From Nephromyces sp. MM_2019 (Eukaryota; Apicomplexa; Aconoidasida; Nephromycida), in NCBI GenBank assembly GCA_015657535.1, contig JADHZB010000834.1, positions 1-45,000 of the forward strand: a stretch of DNA of 45,000 nucleotides, in the 5' to 3' direction. Below, piece after piece: positions 29,469 through 45,000 of the stretch; the stretch's first letter is position 1; each line of letters opens with the position of its first letter. Both the position numbers and the translations under genes were made by a program. A model generated the notes under the pieces. That model did no database searches. It worked only from the letters and a program-made list of their open reading frames with translations, and was not told the origin of the DNA.

Positions 29469-30995
29469 ATGGACAATGACATGGAAGATTTTGTGATGAA
29501 GTTGAGAGCAGATGAACCAGCTAATAATCAATGCTTTGAATGTGGTAAGCTGATTACAAGTGATCTTATCAACAATAATTCTGTGTATGCATTTTATATC
29601 AATATATACGGGAATTTCAAACTCAGAAATGAATTCAATTATTTGATGTAGCTCAAAATTACCAATACTAAACGATTAAAAATTGTATATATGAGATTGA
29701 TGCTGCATTACTCCATAGCTGCACCTTAGAGTATTTCATATGAATAAAATATAAAAGATAAACATTTATTAAAAATCCTATAACTCTATAATAAACGCTA
29801 ATCCATACCCAAATCACAATATTTGTTGTGAAATTTAATACAGGTGCATACAACCCAACATGGGCTTCAATAACTTATGGCATATTTTTGTGCCTTGATT
29901 GTGCTGGATCTCATAGGTAAGGTTTAAAAAAAAATTTAGCTTCTTACATAAAGATAATAATTCATTATAAAGAGCTAATAAATCTTTGCTCCTATAGTAG
30001 ATCAAAATATAATTTATATAATTCTCTATTTGATATTCTTAATTAACTTCTCATAATATTATATTACTACGCTATTCACAAAATTCGAACTCTAATAGGT
30101 ACTATAAACTTATTATAGACTTTTTTATATGGCTATTCACTAACTATTACATCACTTTAATCTCCCACACAGTTTAATTTTCCTCAATATATATTCACAT
30201 GTTTTATGTTTTTGGAACTAAAATAGAGCATTAGGTGTTAATACAAGCTATGTTAGGAGCTTAACAATGGATAAATTTGAATCATCTCAAGAACAGATAA
30301 TGATCAAGGGTGGAAATAAACGATTAAAAGAGTTCTTCACCGAATATGGAATCGTTGATTGGCCACTTTTAAAAAAATATTCAACTAATGCGGCAACATA
30401 TTATAAACAACAACTTTTATCCGAGGTTTACAAAACTCTCCCACCCACACCACTTGAGAAAGAAGAAGCTAAAAAATATCATATCCCAGCAACGAAGCCT
30501 GAATGGCAAGCAAATTTTGCAAATAACAATAAATACAACAGGCGTAACATTGACCCCTCTGATTCTGAATATTTCCATGATGGATCTAATCGCTCATCAT
30601 CCAATTCATCGTCGAGAAAATTTGACGATATGACTGAAGTGTTCTCAGGGATGTATAACAATGCAAGAGATATAACAAAAGAATTAACTGGGAAAACAAT
30701 AGCAACTGTACAAAAGAGTGGAGTTATTGATTCTGCGAAGTCTGCCTTAAATACTAGTTCCTCTTGGATAGATAATTCCACCAAGGACTTTCGAAAAAAT
30801 ATCAGAGATGAAGAATGGTGGAGATCTACTTCCGAAAATCTGACTCAAAGAGCTAATTCTCTAAGTGAAAAAATGTCATCTGCAGCTGAACAAGCCGCTA
30901 ATTCTGCATCAGGTTGGTGGTCTAAGGCTTATGAAGGTGGTAAGAATTCAGATATATGGAATAAGTTAAAGTTTACGAAAAACAGTAACCCATAA
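29469..30995 (+). CDS. ArfGAP1-like GTPase-activating protein, three exons, 305 aa
   Basis: Exons 29469-29544, 29844-29916 and 30227-30995 join in frame and end TAA. The ArfGAP zinc finger is C22-x2-C25-x16-C42-x2-C45, followed by the arginine finger R50 in GSHRALGV and then SYVRSLTMD. The spacing is exactly that of the family. It should stimulate GTP hydrolysis on Arf at the Golgi and control COPI coat cycling. The C-terminal half is Ser/Thr/Asn-rich. Residues 222-238 ([17 protein letters not shown]) resemble the curvature-sensing ALPS helix of ArfGAP1, and Trp-rich motifs (EEWWRS, GWWSK) follow. The length suits a short ArfGAP1/Gcs1-type protein. ATG 29469 is followed directly by the acidic helix that usually opens the domain. 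Introns have no CA/TG repeats. Confidence 0.9.
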
Positions 30996-33900
30996 GCAAC
31001 TTCTCCGAAATTTATCCAATAATACTAAATATCAATAACTTTAGTAACTGGAAAATTTTCCACTCGTAATTATTTTATCACCAAAGTTACCTGTATCCAA
31101 GGGATGTGTTAATTATAATATAATTATACTTTCTCCGAGGAAATATTATTACCAATGAATTAATAATTGAATTTGTTACAAGACATCATTTCAACTAAAA
31201 TTTCACTTCTGCTATTTTAAGATTTTTTTGTTGTATTAAAATCAAATACTAAATGAGCATTACAATAAGGAATATCAAAAACTTCTTTAAAAAATAAAAA
31301 ACATACCTTAAAATCAAGAAAACTTCATTATGAAACAAAATATAGATTGAGAGTACATAGTTTATCTTTTATTATCTGTTTAAATCAGATAATTCCACAA
31401 AATTTTTAAATTATGATACTTCTTAGCTTTTTCGACTTGAGTATGTAATCCATGATTAATACCTATTTTGAACATGACTACACTTTTGAAGATTTTGAAC
31501 TTTTTCAGACTTAAAACTTAAAAGTTTCACTTAAATACTAAACTCTAGATTTCCTCATGATTATCAAGAGTCTATTTTGAGTTTCTTTCATTCTTTAGAA
31601 GATATCAAATCAACAATTAGGAAAATTTTAAGCTATGTTATTATAATCATCATTTAACATAATTTTAGAATCTCCCAGTTATTTTATAAGGGATAATAAT
31701 GTTTCACTTAATCTAGGGAGTACAATTGAAGTTAGTAATTGTAATTTATCCATAATAAATCATTATTTTGTTCGAAGTAATTATAAAATTTGGATAATTT
31801 CAATTTTTAAAGTTGAAAGTCTTTATCGTTGATACTGCATTGGATTTAAATTTGATTAATCAAAATAAATGGGTTTTACTCATAAACCAACAATTTTTAC
31901 TAATCATTTTTGAATGACCTTATATAATTCACACCGTCAAATCCTCTAAGTTTGAATTATTTTATCCTTGTCCTGGCAGCAATAATTCAAAGTATAATCT
32001 GTGATCCTAAAACTCCAAAGTTACATATTGTTCAATTACATGAAGCAACAAATCATGGCGGGTATATTTTTATTCAACTATCATTAAATTGATCTACTTT
32101 GGTGTGTTTTATAATTGAAGTTTTTCAATAACAAGTGTATCTAAAAATATAACGCGCTTTTCAACTATTACAATTTTTTTGTATAATTTTCATTTGTCTA
32201 CTTTCCATTTCTTCACACAAATTAACATGATATATATCAATTTTATTAGATAATATGTTTAATTTTGTGAGGCTACTAATTTATAATTAGAAAATAATGT
32301 AAAAAGTTTTATATGTAATTTAAGCTAATTTATCACAGGCTATACAGCTTAAGCTACAAGAATACAAGATTTCGTTGGATTCTAAGCCCCATCTGTGAAT
32401 TTGATCAAATAGATCAAAGTCATTTATTGGGATCCTGTTGAATTACAAAACAGTTCCAAAATAAAAATGTTATTGATTATTTATTAAATCAAAGGAACAA
32501 TAACCTAATTGCTACGACTAATAATTATAAACTAGTTGTCAAAACAAATTGCTAAATCAAATATAAAAATAAGAAACTGAATAAATTAATTTACAAACTA
32601 AGAGCTAAATCAAAGCGTAATTTATAAAGTCACTTTGAGAGCTCTATTTGAAAATGTATATTTACACCTAAACATGTGTACAGAATTTGAACCAATTTAA
32701 ACAATTACTTTCAAGACGAGTTAACATCTAAATTGTTTCGTTTACTGAACATATCTACATAAATATGGATATGTTGCATCAGTTAAAACTGCTCAAATTT
32801 ATATAAAAACTTGCATTTTTGTGCCACATTTAAGGGCTAAAATCACTAAAATGATCAATTGATGATTTTAAGAGTTAAAACATAATTTATTTTACAATTT
32901 TATTCACATAACCTTTCACACAATTATTAAATTTATAAACACACTAGGAACAATTTAAACACAAAAATTACACATTATTTAAATAGTAACTGAATTACTC
33001 TATAAATCAGGCAATTCTCAGCACTTTTTATTAATTTGTTAGGCAACATTCCTGTTTAAGATTTGTTCTAATCACATATATGTATACATATTTCAAACGT
33101 GGCTATTATTTTTTTTTTACGAATGTCTATCAGTTTAAGGTTTCTCTTAACTGTTTATTTACTCACATTCCTATTTAAAGAGACACACACCTATTCAGTG
33201 TCTTTTTTTTGGCAAAATTTTGTTTAAAAAATTATACTTCCTAGAATAATTCATCTTGGAGGGTAGCACCAAAATACATAAATATTAACTCTTTTAAAGA
33301 GACATATCTTGCATAAATTTCTTGATCAAAGCATTAAAATCTTCATAGTTTGTTTTGTTTAAAAAGGCTCAAATAGCTTTCAAATAATGAATTATAAACT
33401 CATAAGGCTACATACATACATCTACATGTAATAATCAAGCATGTAAGCTTACAAGGTTTTAGGGATTGTATTTAGTCTATAAAACATCATTAATTGAAAA
33501 AGTTTTTCCTAGTGAACCTTGAACTTTATACACCGAATTTTTTTCACCAGACTTTTGACCCAAACAACACATTACCCGTTACGCCATATAAACTAAAATT
33601 TTCAATACTCCATCATCCGAACTGTAACAATCCTAGTAAACCCAAACTTTTGGAAAAACGCTTAGCTTCCCCAGCAAAAACACCGAACCCTCACCCAGCT
33701 TGGCTTGACTAAATTATATTGCAACATACTTAGGCAAAACGAGTCACTCCTCCTGTCTAAATATTACAGCCTTACCCATCTTAGCTTTTCTGATTTATAC
33801 AACAGAATTTAGATCTTATTTGACTACTAAAATGGTGGTTTAAAGCCAACATATTACTTTATGAAATGCACATCAATTCAACCAAATAACGAGCACTCAC

Positions 33901-34514
33901 ACTGATAATGTTGCATTTGATTCTCACTAGAAAACAAGGATATCTCTTTATATTAAGATCACCCTGACTAATTCGATAGATCCTTTGTTAAGATTTATTT
34001 TATAGTTTGTTATTACACTGATCCTGTAAGCTAAAAAGTACAACAAATTCAGAGAGCTGGGACAGGCCAGCAAAGATTCTTGTCTTGCAACTTTCATCTG
34101 TCTTTTGAGATAAATAGTTCTTGATACATTTACGAAACACTGTGAACTATTTGTTTCGGACAACGGAAACCCAAATACCAACCTAATATTTAACAGACTA
34201 CATATTATTTCATTCTCATTATTTATATTGAATTGAGGATTATATTTACTATGACGAGACACCCGAAAAAGTATTTCGATGAAATGTTAAGATGATAATC
34301 AAAGTTAAGTCCTAATTTATAGCTACTTTTCACCCAAACTATTACAGATACTGGGTATATTATATATTTGAACCTTTATATGATTAAACATCGAGCTGGA
34401 AGGTTTTAATTACAACTTTATCTCAAAAATCTAGTAACTAGCATCGCTTTGATGTACCTTAGCCAAACACTCTACTATTCCCAGATCGCTTGATCTGTTA
34501 CTTTCTAAATAATT
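30996..34514. other. AT-rich intergenic spacer, no convincing gene
   Basis: 3.5 kb between ArfGAP and the importin alpha-like gene, very AT-rich and nearly free of CA/TG repeats. Two weak open frames occur near its 3' end: 33494-33712 (+, 72 aa, Pro/Asn-rich) and 33948-34262 (-, 104 aa). Neither shows a family motif. No tRNA-like or rRNA-like sequence recognised. Confidence 0.55.
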
Positions 34515-36429
34515 ATGGAAGACCCATCAGTGCTTCAAAGTAATACTACTCAAATTGATGAACTTTCAAATCCGTTAGGGGGTGAATCATTTTCTCTAAC
34601 GTGCAATTACAACAACTACAACCACAAGAATGTGGGAGGGACGTCAGGGACCCTCTTAAACCCTCCAGATATAAATTTTGCATATACTTCGAATGGAATC
34701 CCTTCCGCGTTCAACAATAACTCGAAATCACTCATGAAAGAACTCGATATATTAGTACAGGAGATGAGCACTGCCTGTTCCTTAAGCAATGAATTTTTCA
34801 ATGAATTGGCTGCCAAGGTGAAAAGTGAAGATCCAAATGAACGCTGCCAAGCCACCCACATCCTCCACAGATCTTTAAAAGAAACTCTTGGCTACAAAAC
34901 TTCAAGCAATAGCATGGATATTAGATACCCTGTGACTCTTAATGGAAATTCTGAGCAAGGAGCACGAGCTCATACTCCTAATTTTAAAAGTTCTCTTCGG
35001 CCTTATGAAGCCGGGATTAACCTTGCCAACACATCTGATGAGACTCCTATCATCGAATTAACATCTCAAAAATTGATTGAAAATGATCTAATCCCACACT
35101 TTATGAATTCTTTAAGTTATAAGACTCACATAAGCCTCATTTCTGAATCTATTTCACTTTTAGCACTAATCTTCTCCAACAAAAATTTACAGTTGAGACC
35201 TTTGGCAAACCCAAGCTTTGTCAATAATTTGATTGACATCCTAAACATTTACAAAGTTAACTTCAACGTTGAAATTCGTAACAACATATTTGCAATCTTA
35301 GCTATATTTGCCTCGCATAGCATAGAATTACGTGATCTCATTCTACACTCTCATGATGGTATTAGAGTTATTGTTGACGCTTCCATGTTAAAAATGGATG
35401 TTTCTTCGATATCAGCTTGTAGTGATATATTTTTCAGTTATCGACTATCTCACTTGTCGGATATAACTCTTGTCTTGGAATTTTTTACCGATTGTTTTAA
35501 CGTAACAACAGACACAGATATGATTACTATAATTTGTAGAGCCTATATCAAAGTGATTGAAGATCTTCAATACTTTGGATTTCTATATAACTATAATGTT
35601 GTAGCTAATCTTATGGATGTCCTGAAAGGCAATGATTCTGTAGCTCGATTCGAAGCACTGTCTGTCTTTTCAAAAATTGCTTTCCAAGGAAATAGAGATG
35701 ATATAAACTATTTAATAAAGCATGACATAATAAATGTCTTAGTGAACCTTCTTGAAAATTCAAGTAATGTACCTGCTCAAACACGATCCCGAACCTGCAA
35801 CTTACTTGGTAATATTGGATATGAAACCGATGCGGAAGTACAATTGCTTATTGAACACAATGTCTATCCAAAACTTATTAACATTTTCCGCTTTGACCCT
35901 GATCTCAGCACTCGAGCAGAGGCTGCATACGCTGTCTGCACAGGAGCCTGTCGAGCCAATTGCCAGCAAGTGGGAAACATCATGTCTTGTACTTCTACAC
36001 TTAAAGACAAGGAATATAAAACTCATAACAATTGCATGAAACTTATTGCTGATATGCTTGAACATGTCAGTGCCTGTAACCCTCATGACTCAAACAACCT
36101 CAAGCTATGTCTAGCAATACTAAAGGGCCTTTCCAATGTTCTAGAGAAAGGTTTGGAAGAGGGAATAAATCAAGGTCTTCGAGAAAATCCTTATGCGTTT
36201 TTTTTTCGTTCTGTCCAGGTATGTAAGCCTTCTAAATTTTTCGTCCTTAATTATGTTTTTTGAGAAACAGAAAGTTGACACATTATCAAACTTTTTTAAT
36301 TGAAATATTTTCTTTTCTTTCTTTCTCCAGGGCCACATAAAACTAGCACAGTTACAATATTTTCCTGAACTCAATGTGGTCAACACTACTAATGAAATTC
36401 TTTCCAAATATTTCGCAAACAATAGCTAG
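34515..36429 (+). CDS. Divergent importin alpha-like armadillo-repeat protein, two exons, 600 aa
   Basis: Exon 1 is 34515-36218 and exon 2 is 36331-36429 (TAG). The donor GTATGT and acceptor CTTTCTCCAG are strong. Armadillo-type helices run from about residue 90 to the end. The clearest part is the C-terminal half: SRTCNLLGNIGYETDAEVQ and RAEAAYAVCTGACRANCQQ resemble importin alpha repeats 7-9, and exon 2 ends with NEILSKYF, like the final helix of importin alpha. The N-terminal 80 residues are Ser/Asn/Thr-rich and lack the Arg/Lys-rich importin-beta-binding domain. The Trp-Asn pairs that line the cargo groove of canonical importin alpha are not visible. It may therefore be a paralogue with a different cargo or no transport role. 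The family call is by pattern only; a generic ARM protein is the alternative. Confidence 0.7.
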
Positions 36430-38100
36430 ACTCAGTCTAGTTGTAACAATATCCTTATAGTAGCTTTTTTTTTTATAGTTTATTCAATTAGCATTTTTAT
36501 TTCCGCAAAATTGAAATTTTTACCAGCTCTATGAGAATATGCAGACTAAAAAAAAATTAGGTAGCCTCTAAAAATTATGTACCTTGTTTTATTTTACCAA
36601 TGATGCTAAATAGTACTAGATTCAACGAATTTTTTTGTATTGAAAACATTTCTACCCATATTGACTTAAACAGAATTCTCAATATAAAAAAAGCTTATAA
36701 ACAAATTCTAACACATTTTAAATCTGTTGAGAATATCTAAAAATTGTATAAAACAAATATTTGACTATTATTTTAGCAAAAAAGGTGTAGAATCTTTTGA
36801 ATTAAGCTGCCCCATAATTATTACAGAATTACCTTTGATTATGAATAACTTTATTAAATATTACAAGCAACTATAATCAACTATGCAATGGATGCTATTT
36901 ACATGATTTCTTACTTCAAAAACTTGCAAATTTTCAATTTTTAAGTGTGTAACTGTCTATTGAATTTAAAAACGACTATAAAAAATATCTGATACAGTCT
37001 TCACAAAACGCAATGTTGATACTTGATTCATTAATTTTTTACATAAAATTTGAATTTCTTTTATTAATAATAAAAATTAATAGCTTTTTTTTTCGGTAAA
37101 CAGATGGGAAATTAAAGTTGATTGTTCTTAGATAAACTATGTTACAGACTTTATATATACACACGCACAAGGACTAAATTAATTACGGAATCAGTAACAT
37201 CCATGTATATATCATATATATAAGTACACATTATAGTATTTTCAAAAGTGATGCAATCAAATGATCATGAGTTAAGAACATTTAGCTGATTAGGCAATTA
37301 AATTAATTCACTTTGAACAGTTATTTAGAACAAATTAGTTTTGAATTTTTCCGGCCTACAAATTATAAAGCACAAAATATTCTTACTGAAATCATTTGTT
37401 CTCAATAACTAAGATGATTATACAGGAAAATATTTTAAATGTACTAAATGTTATTGTTTTTCTAAATTTTTCGATCCTTTATAAAATTTCTTGCTCTTTA
37501 AACAATATTTTTGTGTGTGTGACATCACTGATAAGTAGTGAAAATATGCTTGAACATGATATTCGCTATTTTAATGTTCGAAGGTAAAGAATTAATTTGG
37601 GAATAAATTTAATTTGTGAGCGTATATAATCAAAAACATAAGAAATTTTGAAATAATTTGATATAAAAAGAAATTATAAGGCTATTTACTTTTTTTATAG
37701 ACTAAGCTCTGTAATTCTACAACATCTAGGATTTGTCATTTGGTATAACCAAAAATGTGTAATTCTATATAAACCAAAAAGTGTACCTATGTGTGAGCCA
37801 AAATAAGAAAATAGATGCGTAAATTTGTTATTTATAATAGTTATAAAATTTACAATAAACACGTCTATTAAATAATTTGTCTAAATTTCAGTGAAACGTG
37901 TTTCAATGATTGTATTGCTTTATAAATTGTTATTTTTCATAAATAAAAGTGTTTGAATTAAAAAAAATTTTCATCTGATTGGCTACTTCACAGTAACATG
38001 TTTGCTACTGAAGTTAAAAATTGCGTTTTCAGTTAGATATTAGGTTCTAAAACATATATTATTATGAACTTTAAAAATTAAATTCAAATGTAGAAATAAA
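36430..38100. other. AT-rich spacer, no gene seen
   Basis: 3' flank of the importin alpha-like gene. Very AT-rich, with homopolymer A/T runs. A 63-codon frame at 37396-37587 is hydrophobic with no family signs. Nothing else recognised. Confidence 0.55.
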
Positions 38101-39256
38101 GTTTTGTGTGTATATACAATTAGATTTACGCATTTGAATCATTTTATTCATAGAGAATTGTTACTCACCAACTCTATATCTCCAAGTAGTGTTTGTTATA
38201 TATGCATTTATGCGTATGTTTTTATGTTTAGCATATATACTTGTATGCTTATTATGCGTGTATGTGTGTGTATGTGTGAGTAATGTTGTATGTGTGTGTG
38301 AGTGTATGTTGAGTGTGTGCGTAAGTTATATAGTGTGTGTTAATAGCTTAGTGTGTGTGTGAGTTTATTGTGTGGGTGCGTGAGTTACATTATGTTTGCT
38401 CGAGTAGAAGGATGTATGCATATAGTGTGTGTATGTGAAAAAAACATATATATAGGTAAAGGTATATCTATCTATAGGCATATGTGTGTTTTTATCAGTG
38501 GGTGTGTGTTTATATTTATGTACACATTTATATGTACATACGTATGTGTAGTTCAAAAAAAATAAACAATTTAAAATGTTAAAACCAAGCTTACACAACT
38601 AAACCTTTATCATTATTCAATGAAACATCTCCAACATAGGTTTATCTATGTTTAAGAGTACTAATTCCTTATAATTTAATAATTAACCATTTTTAAGCAT
38701 TAAAAAATTACAATCTCACACATTCCCCCTTAAAACTATGTAATATATCCTATAAGATTCATTTGGGAATCTTTATTATTTTAATCAAAAATTTACTTGT
38801 ATATTCCTAAACATATCCTCCGCAAAGAGTTGTGTGTGTGTATTGTTTTATCCACACACACATAAGTGTTATACATTATCTTATAGATAATAACTTTTTG
38901 CTGTTTTAGATCATCTTATCATAAAAACTTATATCACATATTACATACACCATATACATCAGCAAACATACCACACTCATATCCTGTAATACAGATCACA
39001 CTTCACACACAGCGCATCATACACATTACACACATTACACATACCTCACAGACCTTACACACCCCACCGACCACTCACACAACACATAATCTTGAAACCT
39101 TCTCTGAGCACACCATATGACGAAATCTCTAATATAGTAACCTACAAACTATTTACATCTAACCTCTAGGATAGTAATATTACACAAAAACAAAAATACC
39201 TCCAATCACAATCTACACATATCCCACAATTAAAAACTATAAGTACATTCTTCCAG
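38101..39256. repeat. TG-rich then CA-rich 5' flank of RPB2
   Basis: TG-rich on the plus strand at about 38230-38540, AT-rich to 38900, then CA-rich at 38940-39100 in the last 300 bases before the RPB2 start. Open frames on both strands at 38353-38598 are repeat translation. The promoter or 5' untranslated region of RPB2 is expected here. Confidence 0.6.

Positions 39257-45000
<5,744 letters not shown>

Noticed and set aside
33494..33712. 72-aa plus-strand frame
   Set aside because: Pro/Asn-rich, no motif, and no link to neighbouring exons. Probably chance.
33948..34262. 104-aa minus-strand frame upstream of the importin alpha-like gene
   Set aside because: Normal-looking composition but no family motif, no splice partner and no clear coding bias. 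A real small gene cannot be excluded.

Overview
The window is a piece of an AT-rich eukaryotic nuclear genome with intron-dense genes (GT-AG introns) and very large amounts of CA/TG microsatellite. Gene content points to an apicomplexan parasite: a SPATR-like secreted protein with an altered thrombospondin repeat, a secreted aspartic protease resembling the TgASP3/plasmepsin IX-X group, a Rab18-type GTPase, a bromodomain protein, an ArfGAP, a divergent importin alpha-like protein and the RNA polymerase II second-largest subunit. The species cannot be fixed from sequence alone. Gene spacing and introns look larger than I would expect for compact piroplasm or Cryptosporidium genomes.

Layout: 1-4926 is repeat-rich and gene-poor, with one decayed-looking coding patch (about 3190-3947) and a 41-residue minus-strand reading frame (2932-3057). 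A five-exon Rab18-like gene (+) lies at 4927-6737. An eight-exon aspartic protease gene (-) lies at 8156-12359 and is convergent with it. A 4 kb gene-free spacer separates the protease from a divergent bromodomain gene (+, about 19 exons) at 16364-24409. That gene runs tail-to-tail into a five-exon SPATR-like gene (-) at 24866-26649. A 2.8 kb spacer then leads to three genes in tandem on +: ArfGAP (29469-30995), importin alpha-like (34515-36429) and RPB2 (39257 to beyond 45000, cut by the window end).

I built the gene models by joining exons by eye at GT...AG boundaries so that reading frame and family motifs stay continuous. Lengths are 200 aa (Rab18), 582 aa (protease), about 958 aa (bromodomain), 229 aa (SPATR), 305 aa (ArfGAP), 600 aa (importin alpha-like) and 979 aa visible for RPB2. 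Most short open frames made of Thr-His or Val-Cys runs are translations of (CA)n/(TG)n repeats and are not genes.

The most striking structural feature is how the CA/TG repeats are distributed. They saturate about 0-10 kb, 14.4-23 kb and 38-45 kb, including introns running up to the splice sites and some coding exons. They are almost absent from 10.8-14.3 kb and 24.9-38 kb. Several RPB2 and bromodomain-gene introns carry complementary (GU)n and (AC)n tracts that could pair within one intron or across an exon. The protease and the SPATR-like protein plausibly act in the same invasion/egress secretory pathway, but nothing here shows that they are co-regulated.
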